Part shown: piece after piece, positions 22,476 through 34,721 of the stretch
Layout of the letters: each line of letters opens with the position of its first letter
How positions within the stretch are numbered: the stretch's first letter is position 1
DNA from: Panaeolus papilionaceus
Lineage: Eukaryota; Basidiomycota; Agaricomycetes; Agaricales
Reading direction: 5' to 3'
NCBI GenBank assembly: GCA_015501605.1
Contig: JADNRZ010000006.1
Location: 558,001 to 622,000 of the forward strand
DNA length: 64,000 nucleotides
Program-made: the position numbers and the translations under genes
Notes under the pieces: generated by a model
Database searches by the model: none
Told to the model about the DNA's origin: nothing
What the model saw: only the letters and a program-made list of their open reading frames with translations

Positions 22476-23587
22476 TCTCAGTAACTTAACTAGCATGGGC
22501 GTTCGACTGTCGAATCACGGTCTTCAACGGACTTCTTTGTGTTTCTATGTTGGTGAATACTCTCATACTTGTTGCCCACTTTCAATCGTTAATCGCGATT
22601 CGGTAGTTATTTTTACACCTCTAGGCCTATCACGAATACTAGCCTGTGCTCTGAAACGCCCAATCCTCGTCGCACCACTGTCCCGAAAGGCTTTGATCGG
22701 TTAACAATTTGCAGATCACCCACACGCGGTGATTCAACAGTTTCACTATGTCCGTCTCAAACTATAAAAAGAATAAGATACAGAGCCCTTTCCGTTGCAG
22801 TTCCGGTCTCAATACATTTCGTACTTAATTAGTTCAATTGGCTAACTTGATTCCTAGGAAAATAAAAATAAATTCGGTATACATAATCAATTGGGGTATC
22901 TGGGATTCAGGGAATCCCAATAGTTTTCGATTTTCCAGACCAATGGAAGTTTTTTTGACAGACGCCCATACGCTGCAATGATGTCAACATGGGTTTTTCC
23001 AAAGCGACATAGGTTGGGGCTTCTATGCTTATCAACTCGTCTCGGATCTTAATGCACCCCATTTCTTTCCTCGACGACGCCTCCTCTGCCTCTCAGGTTA
23101 GCCTTCCTACGTACGCCTAATCTGGAAAATAGATCCCAGCGAGTATATGCGTGTCAAAGAGCATCCATGTGCTACGAGCATATAAAGAATACACCCTTGA
23201 CAATGGCTTCGAGTATGAATCGTCAATAATGCAGTCTGAGCAATGCACCAGCAATGCGGTACACTCTCTTGTATTATCTGCTTGACAATTGAGTCGCATC
23301 TCTAGAAAAAAAGATGAATCCAGATTAATGCCATGACTTACTCCCTGTTGATGTCACAAATTACAGGTCTTGCATTCTGGGTTGCGGGCGACGACATATT
23401 TCGGGACCCTGTCATTTTGAACCACTGAGGACTTCCTCAAAAGGACAGCGTCATAGGCTCATAGCCATGTGCTCATCAAACACGACAACAAGGACAAATA
23501 ACACGTCGGCAAATGAACCATGTCTTGTAATAACCCACACCGCTCTCTGCTTTACCATAACTTGATTTACTTCGCATTAATTTTAAT
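22476..23587. other. Intergenic region, no gene recognised
   Basis: About 1.1 kb with only short frames. It contains a perfect 8-bp inverted repeat at 22901-22919. The right side should include the promoter of the DUF1917 gene. Confidence 0.5.
22901..22919. repeat. Perfect 8-bp inverted repeat
   Basis: TGGGATTC, a 3-nt centre AGG, then GAATCCCA. It could form a short hairpin or be a dimeric protein-binding site. No context decides between these. Confidence 0.6.
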
Positions 23588-25293
23588 ATGATGAAGAACG
23601 ATGACCTAATTCCAGATGCTTATAAGTATTCCTGGTCCAAAGAGTCAGAGATGCCCTTACAAGAGTTCTTAACCAAGGCAAGCAATTCAATTCAATATTT
23701 TCGGGAGGGTTCTTGTTGTGTGGATTAACGCTTATTCGATTCTTTTTGGACAGTTCAAGCCATCCATGGTTCAGAACGACGGGACAAAGCCTGTACGTCC
23801 CATAATGATAACATAATCCTTCTATCTGTACTCGCTCAACCGTGCCTGGGACTTCGCGCAGTGGATTTGGGTGAGCGGTACCAGAACTGCAAGGGATCAG
23901 ACCGAACCCGGGGTCACTGAAGCTGTTGAAGAGGCCAGCGCATTCCGTATGTCGCTTGCATTAAGTTTTCTTGGATTTCGCTCTGACGAGGTTCCTATTC
24001 AATTTGCAGTGAACACTGTGACTGAGAGGGTTGAAAGTATCAAGGTCCGTTCCGTCATTCAGTAACTGGGTTGCAGCTGAGTGTATGTTTTGACAGAACG
24101 ATGAATCTATCCCCGTTCGCTCCAATAAAAAAACTGGTGCCAAAAGTAAAAAGGAAGTCCGCGAACAGGTCGGTGGTTTACCTTTGATGCCTGTGGGGGT
24201 GATTCGAATTTATTGACAGGTACAAGCAGAGGCCACCATCAAGTTGAAGGAAATATCTGTCAAGCACAAATATGTCAATGGCAAATGGTAACTACATATG
24301 AGTCTGTGCCTCGAAAGTTGTCTCCGGTCTTTGACACACTTGTGTCGCGTTGAATCAGGTTGATATTCACCCCAGCTGAGCGCGTTGACAGCATTTGGAC
24401 AGGTATTGCAAGTAAGTGTTTTCATTGTCGCCCCATTACCTCGCCATTATTCTAATCTATCCATAGCGTCCCTCATAGAAGGCCCGTTGACCTCCACCTC
24501 GGCTTACACGGCGAAGGTATCAACATCTCCGGCTGAGAGCACCCCAAATTATCAACATATCATTTGTGTTTATATGCCAGATGTCTACGATAAAGACAAA
24601 GTCACAGAGGTAAAGGCGGCCTTCCCATGACATTACTATCAAGTACTTACGATTTGGCGAGCAGGTCATGAAAATTTTGCTTCGAAACCACGGCGTCAAT
24701 TTGAGCGGTGTGAAATCCGATCTGTACACCAACATAGGTATGTAATAAACAAATTGCTTCAAAAAAACTGACCAATACAATTACACATATTAGGGCTGGA
24801 CAGCAAACATGCCAGTGGTGTCCCATCTACGGTGCCAAGGCTATCCTTATGCAAATTATTTAGTCTCTGACATTGGTCCATTATGCAGGTTTGGAAAAAC
24901 ACAACAATTCTTTCTGACAAAGAGTCCAGGGTGAGGAACTTCGAAGACGTTTTCCATGGCACACGTCTGACACGCCCATAGGAACTTAAAGATGTGTTTT
25001 TCGCCCAGTCGCAGAAAGCCTCAGAGTCGAAGGCTGCGGGAGGCGAGAAGATACCCGGCACCACCAGTGACGAAAAAGCTGGAGAAGAGGGAAAGGCCTC
25101 TAAAAGCAAACCCAAGCTCAAAAAGAAAGTTACTGATGATCCATTTGGCTCAGAAAGCGAATCAGACGCCAAGAAGCCCCCACTGAAGAGCAAGTCGGCT
25201 GCTTCAAAGCCTGCGAAACGAACGAAGCAGGACTCGTATTCAGACGAAAACGAAGATGACCAGCCAAAACGAAAAAAGGCAACACGCAGTTGA
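23588..25293 (+). CDS. DUF1917 (UPF0696, C11orf68-like) protein with disordered basic/acidic tail
   Basis: A multi-exon gene. The first exon starts MMKNDDLIPDAYKYSW and ends at 23677, where a GC-AG intron (beginning gcaagc) fits. Later exons give WIWVSG, then the conserved core: KHKYVNGKWLIFTPAERVDS, HIICVYMPDVYDKDKVTEV, and NHGVNLSGVKSDLYTNIG with SGVPSTVW. This layout matches the DUF1917 family, which is related in fold to eIF4E but has no settled function. After the domain comes a tail of about 100 residues rich in K, S, E and D (for example DDPFGSESESDAKK), probably disordered and nuclear. The gene is convergent with the large acidic protein gene, with about 105 bp between stop codons. 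The first two introns are the least certain parts of the model. Confidence 0.75.
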
Positions 25294-25398
25294 GTACTTA
25301 TCTGTACAGGCACTTGTAATCATTGGACATAGATCAAATTATGATGGGAAATAAGTCTGGTCAGATAGTAATGGTACATGCAAAAAAATGAATAGTAG

Positions 25399-28300
25399 TT
25401 ATGACTGAGAGACAGGAGGCTGATCCAGGGGCTGACTGGCAGGCGACATGGCAAAAGAAGGGGGCATTGTCGCATGTGTCTTCAATTTCTTGGGTTTCCT
25501 ACTCGGTTTGTCCTCGTCTAAAGCATCAGCCGTGCGTGTGCGCTTTACCCCACGCTTCTTGTGCTTCCGCTTTCGCTTGCCAACCGGTTTATCGCCTTCG
25601 TCTTCATCATGGACATCTTCGTCAGGATCATATGTCGCGTCAATTCTGGTGCTTCGTCGTGCCTTCTTCACCTTCAGTTTCGGGGGACCCATAGACCCCA
25701 CTTCCTGATCGACATCGGCAGGTGATGACCGAATTCGTTTGGAGGGGCCTTCCTCTACATCATCATTGGAGTCACTCTGTATTGATGGAGTGATGGATCC
25801 TCGATCAGATTCCCGCCTTTTGTGATAGAACGACCGAGTTGTAGAGACAGAGTTAGCGACAGAGACGGGGGGTCTAGGTGATGCCGAGTGTCCAGGAGAC
25901 CCAGAATGATTGGATCCTTCACCTGCTCTAATCATGGCTGTTTTCTCAGAGAATGTTTTCAGCGGAGGGTGCTTTCTCGTGATTACTCCATCTCCAGGTG
26001 ATGGGAGATAGAACACTTCTTGTTCCCGTAAAATGTCCAAGCCGACTAGTTGTCGAAGGACGCCGATCAGAGTGGAGTCGAAATTATAAGAATCGATGTC
26101 TCTTCTCATCCGTGCCCCATCATCCTGAGTGGCTTCCCCATGATCTTCGATCTCCTCTTCGCGCATAAGATCGGGGTGGGTGAGCGAACATCCTGGGACC
26201 AGGAAGAACACCCGGGGACTTCCTTCGTCGTCTGATTTCGGGAGACTGATCCTGTGGTAGCGACAATGAGACCTCGTTACTGGAGTGTGTGAGGTCGGCG
26301 GCATGGGCGCATGTGTAGCGTGCTTTGCGGGTGTAGTAGCAGAAACATCGGGACTTGAACGAGCGGGTTTTTTGGTTAAGGATGAAGGGATGGTTTCAGG
26401 TAGATGATGAACGGGATCGAGAATCGGAATATCAGGCATTGCGGAAGGTGAAGTTTGGGAAAGGGAAGGGGGAGAGTGCTGTGGGACGGAAGGAGTAGGG
26501 ATGGAAACAGACGCCGAAGGGGCGAGGGTAGGTGTTGGGGAAAGATTCATCGATAATGACGGCCCAGCTGTGTTAATGCGGGAATCAATCAAATTCGAGG
26601 TTGGCTTATCTACCAAGAGAGGGATGGCTGGTGGTGGATTGGATCTAGAGGTGTTCGAGGGCGCATAGTTGACTTTTCTCTTTTGGCCATGTGCGTGAAA
26701 GAGATTGACAATTGGTGCTGGCGATAGACGGGTACTCAAGTGTGGCTTGTCCACTGTTGGGGAAACTTGCATTATCAAGGATCTTTCGCTGCGGGCAGAG
26801 GAGTCTATTGACGAAGCGAAAGAGTCTGGTTTCTGGGATATTGAAGTGCCACTTGAGCTTGGTTTTGCAGGCGTCCGGGATTGGTCAACAGGGGGTTTGG
26901 TTTTTGGGCGTGGTTTTACCACAATCACATCACCTTCAATCTTTTCTGGGGAAGAAAGGATGGAAAGAGACTTTCGGGGCTTTCCTCTGGGTTTCCTGCC
27001 CTTCTGTTTGACGGTCGCAGATTCCTTTGTTGTATCGGAAGTGTCTCTCTTTCGCTTCAAAGTATTTGGCGGAGGGGTTTCGTTGAAAGAAACTTCTTGA
27101 TTTTTTGGTTCTCTGACTGGGACATGTGGCGGCGTGACTCCTGGGTCGTCGGCAGAGAGGATATATGGCTTCTGCACCTCCAAGTGTGGTTTCCTTGAGT
27201 AAAAGTTAGCATAAGTTGTCTTGGTAAAATGAAGCTAACTGACACTTCGTCTTGCACTTCCTTGTCGTGAACAAGAGAAGATAACGATAACGTGCCCACT
27301 CCCAGTTCCGGGGCACCTGGCTGGTCTGGAAGGATGGACCTCTCATTGACTGGAACGACAGGACTGGGTGGATATTGAAAATCGAAGTCCTCGAAATCGA
27401 GCTCTTTGTCTATAGTCGACTCTGAGTTAAGAGATCGATTGCCGACGACATCGTCGTCCCCATCGTTGATATTGTTTGCAGGAATAAGCGGGATGCCAGG
27501 CGTGGACAAACTTGCAGGAAAGGGGTCGGCGACAAGAATCGGGTCAGTTGATTTTCGAGTGAGTGGCATGGTAAAGGCAGAGGTACTGAGCTGACGATGA
27601 GGCAACAAAGACTCTGAAGAATTGGTTGATGGTGGAGGAACCTCCAAGGATAGCCCTACAGATTCTGTTGTGTTATCCTGCGGATCGGTGCTGGAAGGGG
27701 CATCATCAAGGGCTGGCGCCACGGGAGCATATGTATTGTCAGGTGTGAACAAGTCTGCGATATCGTCTCGCGGCAGTTCCAATGAAGGGTCATATTTGGC
27801 GTGGTCAACGAGTCGCGAGACATTGGAATCGGCCACGTCATTTATATCATAATCTTGATTAACAGACGCAGATGCCTCTTCCTGAGGTGGATTGGTGGGG
27901 TCCTCTTCGTGCAGTCCTGTCGATATGTTGGTGTCTTTATTTAGATCTGTAAATTCTCCGGCAGTTTGCAAGTCAAGTTCTACATCTTGATTTGGACCAC
28001 TTGAAGGTTCCTAGAGTGCAGCTTAAATTAGGCAGAAGATAGACAGGGTGATGCAACGAACCTCAGTAAGCCTACCCTCCGTAATGGGTTCCTCTACTTC
28101 ATACGCTGGGTCTTCCATACCCATGCCCAAATCAGATGAACTGAGGACGGATAAAATTTCTACGTTATCGTCTTCTCCTTCCGCATCATCGTTGTCGTGA
28201 TCGTCTATGTGTTCCTCATCGACTTCTGATACCGTGTACTCCAAAATTTCAGTGTGATGAACGGATTGTGAGGCAAATGTCTCGATGCGCCTTGGCTGGG

Positions 28301-31299
28301 CATTTTCTGCTTTTGTGTCTGATACCTCATCTACTCCAACGGAAGGTTTTTGAATCGTTGTTGCATAAGATTCAGAGGGAGGGGTGGGAAGCTGTTCGTA
28401 TTCTGGAGCTATCACTGCCGCTAGACCTTCGCTGAACTGTGTATCAAGGATGGGGTGTGCAGTGTCTCCATGAACAACCGACATGCCAGTAGATACTTCT
28501 AGTAACCCATCAATCAGTACGCATTCATGAACACTGCAAGGAGAGGCTTACCAGCCGGCATGGTATCTCTTTCGAACCCGTTCAGCACTTGCACCTCGTG
28601 ATCCATGGACGACTGTTCGATAGGAGCGTCGACGCGGGGTTCCACTAATTTGATTTCTTCGGTTGATTCCACCCTTTTGATAGACATATGACTGGTGTCT
28701 AGATCGCTCATTAAAGTTGACTTAGCGTCAGAAGCATTCTGTTCCAGGACATCATGATTTTGATCAACAAGAACAACTTCTTCGACATCATCCTCATCCC
28801 CATCAACAGGCGCATTAGTGCTGACACTATTGTCCATAGAATCGCCCTTTTCCTCTTCGATGGCCTGGTTTAGCTGCGGAGACGTAGTTCGACCTTCACC
28901 CTCAATCGTAGCATGGAATTCTGCTGGGATTGACTCAGAGTCCATGACTGCCTGTTGAAGGTGACCTGTGCCAAGGAAGGAACCAGCGAAAGCATCTTCA
29001 CAAAAGACAATCAATTGAACAATTCCGAAGTAGCGTTGAGAAATTTACGCACGAGCAGAGAACAGCATAGCGTTCTGAGAGACATTAATATCAAAGGTCG
29101 AAAACAGGTCATCTTCTGAAGCTGGATCGAAATCAGAAAGAGCGGAAGACATCAAGGGTGTTGGAGGTATTATAGTGAAGTTGTGGTTAGCCTCTGAAGC
29201 ATCAGAGGCACCGTCTCCCATGTCAACATGGATGACTGGGATATCATCGTCGTCCTCCGGAGTGATGTGTCTGACTTCGGAATCTTGTTGGACATCATGT
29301 TCCCCGTCGAACTCGTCCGATGCAATAATATCTAAATCGGATTGTGTCTGCTGGACTGACTGTGCACTATGGTATTGATATTGGGCATCGACTGAGTCTG
29401 CGCTACCTGTTAACAGACTAGGGTCAACGGGGACTTCGCCCGGCTGGACGATGCCACCTGAGAAAAAGTCCTCTGCAAATGTAGCGACAGGTGTCCATTG
29501 ATCAGGTATTTCAATTGTGCGTTCTGGAGTAGAGTCCTGTGGCGGGAATGCTGCCAAAAGTTCAAAAGTTGTGAGTGTCAAACTGAAGAAGCAAAGGCGA
29601 AACAAGGTATACCTGTATTACGGTGTGCGGGCTGTCGATTCAGCTCTTCGGCATCCATTACGGCTTCATCGTCTATGGTGCCCATATGATGGGGATCAGA
29701 TCCAGGAGCGATGTTATCGCCTCCAGTGTAGAGATCTTCAGCGTAGTATTTTGCCCCTTCCCAAGGATCTCGGATACCAACATGGTTATCGCCTTCACGA
29801 GACGAGCGGGGAGGGAATGCTGTGAAAAATAGCGATTTGTGAGCTTTATATGTTCCAAATGAAGATAGAAGCATACATGTATCGTTGTCATCAGGTTGCG
29901 GGTCTTCAGGGTTTTGCTCCTCAGCGTCCTCGGGTGCATTAAGCATGCGCACTTCATGTTCTTGTCGTCGGGAGACAGATGCAGGAAGTTCAAGATCGCC
30001 GTCTTGAGAGAGATATTGGTCCTGCTGAGCACCCTCAAGGGTTTTGTGATCACCGGAGACTGGAGGGCGGTGACTATCTCCATCTCCATCTTCAACCTCT
30101 TCTTCGTCGTAATACCCGTCTTCCATTACTTCGTGATCATCACCTTCCAACTCATCCAACTCATCCAACTCCTCCTCTTCCCAGTCCCCTCCTGAGTCCC
30201 CTTCATCTGTGTAGGAAGGCACCAACCACTTGTCTTGAGATTTGTCGTGTTGCTTGCCATATTGTGTAGATACACTTTTAGTTTGAGGGCCAATATCTGA
30301 CAAGTTTCGAGGTGATGTATCTTGCTGAGGTTCATCGTCATCCGAAATAATTTCTATGATTTCAGGCGATCCTTCATTGTCCTGGGGGATGGGTACGGCC
30401 TCATCCTCCTCAAACGAATCCTGTCCTTCATCGTCTTCCGCATCCCATTGCTGTTCTCCATCATCATCCCAAAGGTGTGACTTAGAAGCTTGGGATAATA
30501 CTGAGGTACGAGAGCCTGATGCGTGGTGAAGATGCTCATCCCGTTCAATATGGATTTCATCTGAGCTGTGGTCATCTTCATTTTCGTGGTCGAAGTAACG
30601 CTCATCTTCAACTTGGGTGGGTGCTGCTCGTTTGTATCCGTTCTGTTCATCCACTTCCACGTCCTCATCATGCTCGTCAGCTTCTTCATCATCCGAACCC
30701 CTTTCTTCATCGTCCTCAAATTCGGCTTCAGTCCTCATACTGTATTCACGAACTTCACCTAGGATATCGTCCCGCTCTGCATGAATTGACTCGACTGTCT
30801 CTTCCTCTTCCTCGTCCTCGTCAATTCTGATTGATTGAGCAACTTCGTCTATATCTTCTTCGTCTGAAGACACGATTTCAATAGGTTCGTGACGATGTCC
30901 ATTTTGTAGACCTGGTCCTTCGCGTGGATCACGCGCCTTTCCCTTTCCAAGACGACGTGCTTTGATTTCAGCAAAAGTTTCATTTCCAACATCTTCGTCA
31001 TCCTCGTGCATGCCCGCAGAAGGATATCTAAGCTTCGCGTGGCCCACCTGTGGAGATGTCCACTGAGAGCTGCGTTGTTTCAGAAGTGGCTGGGGTTCTA
31101 GCTCGGCTTGCCCAAGGGCCTGCTTGAGAGCACCAGTGATACCATTGATCCAGTTATCGAAGTCAGCTTGCGGGAACTTGTCGTAAGGGTTCTGAATTGG
31201 GGGTCTCGAGAGTTTAGAGCCTGAAAGGTTCTGCGCAGCTGACAGAGGCGTTGGATGAGGTGGATCGGGCACCCGGGGTGTTCGGTATGGTGTAGACAT
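25399..31299 (-). CDS. Very large acidic, low-complexity protein of unknown function
   Basis: Six long in-frame blocks (31299-29578, 29605-29045, 29014-28514, 28484-28023, 27971-27057 and 27183-25399, overlapping at introns) join into roughly 1,850-1,900 residues. The N-terminus has a short ordered stretch NPYDKFPQADFDNWINGITG. The next about 400 residues are extremely rich in D and E, with motifs such as EIVSSDEEDIDE that resemble SUMO-interaction or casein-kinase-2 sites. Two copies of an AFPP motif followed by a W and an AED-aromatic-(T/S)GG block occur in the middle. Near the C-terminus is a plausible folded region of about 100 residues (around RVFFLVPGCSL, EIEDHGEA, LIGVLRQLVGLDILREQEVFYL), then basic clusters like a bipartite nuclear signal (KRKRKHKKRGVKRTR). 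I do not recognise the family; a chromatin or nuclear role is only a guess. A 57-nt stop-free intron fits at 29876-29820. Confidence 0.7.
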
Positions 31300-31560
31300 T
31301 GAAAAGAACGAGCTCGAAGGGTTTGATAGGTGTTAGAGGACGAATGTATAGCCCTATAGTTAAAACCGAAAGACGGTTAACGCATAAGACGACCGTCAAA
31401 GACAGACTCTCAGTGCGCGTGGTCAGTACCAAATGAGTATGAGCGTGACGTGACCACCGTGTAACACTGACAGCTCCATCTCTTTCATTGAAGTAGCTTA
31501 ATTATAATTCTACATCTAATACAGTCTAATATAAACACATTTTAACACAAATTATAATAT

Positions 31561-33198
31561 CTATAACCTCGCATTCCTAGGTCGTGCATTTTTAACCCAT
31601 TGATCCACCATGTCTTTCTCTGCATCAACTTGGTGAGCAGTCGCAAGGTGTCGTCGAAGGTCATATGCTCGAGTAAAAACATATTGACAACCTGCTGGAC
31701 CGACAGCAGGTGGCGAATAATTTACCACGAAATGTTGCAAGGAAGGGAAAGGGCAAGCTAGAGCTTTGGCCTCCTTTAAGCGAGCCTCGGCCTGTTGACT
31801 GTAGCTCTTCCCTGTAATTTTATCGATATCAAATTCAAGGCCTTCAGATTGCGCCCCTTCATCGTCGCTTGATTCAGATTCTTCCACTACGTCAAAAGAT
31901 GGATGGAGTTTGGCTGTATGTCGTTGAAGCAAATGTTTGTAACCAAAAGCCTTCCCACAACCTGGATGATCACAGGTAAAATCGCGTCGCCCATGATGTG
32001 TGATGTGGACGTGAGTGTTGAGTGCCTTTTTCTAAAATACGTAGTATATGAGAATGCATGCGGTCAAAAGTAACTTTTGAACTCACTGATTTAAAATCTT
32101 TGCTACAACCAGGGAAGTCGCATACCCAATCTCTTCCAAAGTCATCTAATCGCTGTCTTTTGCTGATTGTCCCTTCCTCCTCACTTTCGGGATTCAGATC
32201 TTTAGTAATTTGGCGCGTCTCATGGAGCTTAAGGTGAGCACGTAAATTACTGTGGTTAGAAAAGATACGTCCATTACATGACGGATGAAGACATGTTGGA
32301 GGATGAGCCATCCGAATATGCGATTGCAAGGCCGACCATGTCGCAAAAAAGGGTGCACCATCTGTCTTGCTTAAGCACATCGCATGAACACATGCATATC
32401 GCTTGGCTAGTATCCTTAAGCCACTTCATTTCAAACGACATGACTATGGGAAGAGAGCTCACTATCGTGGGTTTTCTGATGGGTTATAAGATGTTGGTTT
32501 GTATCAAACGACTTTGTGCACCCATCATGCGTACACTGATAAGGTTTGGTGCCAGGAGGTGAATGTACCTGGCAAAGGTGCGCACGAAGTTGGCTGTGTT
32601 TAGAAAATGCTTCATTACAACCAGGGATTTTGCACTAGGGACAGAAGGTTAGCAAGTAGTGAGCAGCTCAGGAACAAGGTCATCCATACTTGGTATGGTT
32701 TTGCACCGTCATGCCAAGATTGGTGTGTCCGAAGGTGCTGTGATGTCCAAAACCTCTTTTCACAATTGGGTCTATCACACCTGAAGGATCGAGCCGACTC
32801 TGGGAGGTGAGAACGAGCATGCGCGTGTAGGTGTGATTCCCTCAGATAGGCCTTTTTGCAAGTGGTGCAAGTAAATGGTCTCTATAATAAAATTAATGGA
32901 TGCAAAGTTGTAGCATGGAAAGGTATCTGACCTCATTGGTGTGGGAACGTTCGTGTTCAGCGAGGCGCGAGGGTTTTGAGTAGGCTTTCTCACAACCTTC
33001 ATGCGTACACTTATACCGTTTCTTCGTATCTCCAGACACCAAGGAACCATTGACGAGGATCGGTCGAGGAGTTGCTTTGGAGGTAGATGGCTCGAAGTCG
33101 GACTCTTCTGTACTGGTATTAACGATAAGAACTAGACTTCCTGTCTTAGCAGGGCCTTTCCGTTTTCCTAGCACAGTCACTTGTGAGGTAGCTTCCAT
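31561..33198 (-). CDS. Transcription factor IIIA-like multi-C2H2 zinc-finger protein
   Basis: Spliced product of about 480 residues with around ten C2H2 fingers. The first reads YKCTHEGCEKAYSKPSRL and lies near residue 70. Tandem fingers follow with short linkers, including FRCDRPNCEKRFWTSQHL, YQCKIPGCNEAFSKHSQL and YQCTHDGCTKSFDTNQHL. One (from YACVHAMCL) has a longer loop. After the ninth finger there is an acidic spacer (EESESSDDEGAQ), then a final irregular finger ending FTRAYDLRRHLATAH. The finger number, TFIIIA-like linkers and the long spacer before the last finger match fungal TFIIIA, which binds the internal promoter of 5S rRNA genes and recruits TFIIIC for RNA polymerase III. I chose the ATG at 33198 (MEATSQVTVLGKRKG); an upstream in-frame ATG at 33291 is possible. 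The last exon stops at 31561. Confidence 0.82.
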
Positions 33199-33498
33199 GT
33201 TACACAGACCTGGGATTGAGTCTAGGAGGTTGCATGGCAGAACACGGTGTCCGAGTCTGGACGTTCTTTGGTGAAGCGTATGATTAGTCATCCGCGTTGC
33301 GTGTGCTGTGAGAACTTCGTATTAGTCAAAGTATCTCACGCTAATCTACATGGAAATGATGAGCGTTTTCTCATCATCGCACCCACAACCGTGACAGAGC
33401 CTCTTTTGGTCGATATGCGCATTGCCAGCCACACTTCCGAAACCATCTCTTTAGGCTGATGGCCGTCCTGTTTGATGACTGGACCGGTCTATAGTTGA
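33199..33498. promoter_or_regulatory. Divergent region between TFIIIA and the putative membrane-protein gene
   Basis: About 300 bp. It should include the TFIIIA promoter and possibly an unresolved first exon of the membrane-protein gene. No known site was recognised. Confidence 0.35.
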
Positions 33499-34536
33499 CT
33501 GTTTAGCTATAATGCTCTCTCTACCACTATCCGAGTCACCCATAACGCATTACCCCCTAGAATGTGCATTCGCTTCAAAACCTTCCGATATATTGTCTGC
33601 CGTACGTTTAATGTGCTAAATTGGAGATTATAAGCTAATGGGTTTGTTCCAGTGTTTATTGCCCTGACCGCGACTGTGACTCTGGCTCTTTCTATCATTC
33701 TTTCGAGAAGCATCCTGCACAGAGGGTTTACTTGGCTCTTGGTGGTAGTTGAACTTTTAAGCACGATACGCTCCATCTGGTCGTACGTTTCTCTGTACCC
33801 CTCTATAACTTATGATAGACCGACCTTGACAGGGTCCTCCGCCGGCCCATCTCAGGGAGTTGTCAACCAGTAGCCTCAGAAGCGATCTGTTTGTTCACAC
33901 TGTTTCCTTTGCAATTGAGTGAGAATCTTTGAATATACTTGTGTATGCACATTAACCCAAATGCCAGTAATTGTCTTCGTAATATCTACTTTCCCTCTTC
34001 AGCACCAACGCGACTCTGGCGTCTTTTTCACGATGCAAGCATTCGCAATCGCAAGCGCAGCCATACGTACACCATTTTGCGTTTTTCATCCTCCTCGAGG
34101 TCGTTGATTTACCTTTAAAAAAGATTTGGTATATACAGCAGGTCTCATCATACTCGCTACCCTGACTGTGAAAGCCTTCGACAAAGATGTATGGATACGG
34201 GACATCGACAATACGCCTTCACCTTTTCCGCTTCCCGTCGTCTTTGCATTTATTTTTCCGCGCCTGGCACCCTTCTTTGAATCAACTCGTCCGTTTATTG
34301 CTCCAGGAGGTGCTCGGAATGCCATGTGTCTATCCGGGTGTACTTGTGGCAGGAAAGGTTGCGATCCCACCGTTCAAGGAACACTCTCGCAAGAAAGGCT
34401 CACGGAACCCGTTTCCTCGAACATTTCCAACATAACAACTAGATCAGAAGCTAATATTTTAGATGAATCATTAATCAGAGTTCCTAATGCAGCAGAAAGA
34501 CGAGTATGTATATTTGTAAATTTAGATTTGCAATGA
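33499..34536 (+). CDS. Putative multi-pass membrane protein, gene model partial
   Basis: I do not recognise this family. Hydrophobic segments join through plausible short introns. A first block (MCIRFKTFRYIVC, ATG at 33562) splices into LFIALTATVTLALSIIL and FTWLLVVVELLSTI. Next comes AICLFTLFPLQL, spliced to IIVFVISTFPLQHQRDSG, then FFTMQAFAIASAAI, which splices over 57 nt into HLVYTAGLIILATLTVKAF. This gives four or five likely membrane segments. After that the frame continues into a Cys-rich patch (CLSGCTCGRKGC) and a polar tail ending at 34536. The open frame runs upstream to 33499, so a further 5' exon is likely, but I could not fix it. The gene could be a fungal-specific 7-TM-like protein, or a decaying gene. 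Confidence 0.4.
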
Positions 34537-34721
34537 ATGACGCGAAATGTCACATGTGACTGTACGCGTTTTGTGCGCGCCTGATTTGTCATCAATGATG
34601 AAAGGTTTGGTTGTTTGAAATGTGTTCTGTGACTTTGTCTGTTTATTTTTCTGTCATCATTGTACTACTCTTCGCGCTGTCCGTCGTGGTCTGCGCATTT
34701 CATTCCTTACTTTCGTCGACA

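Noticed and set aside
26705..27198. Plus-strand frames of about 100-130 codons
   Set aside because: They lie antisense to the large acidic protein and have no recognisable domain.
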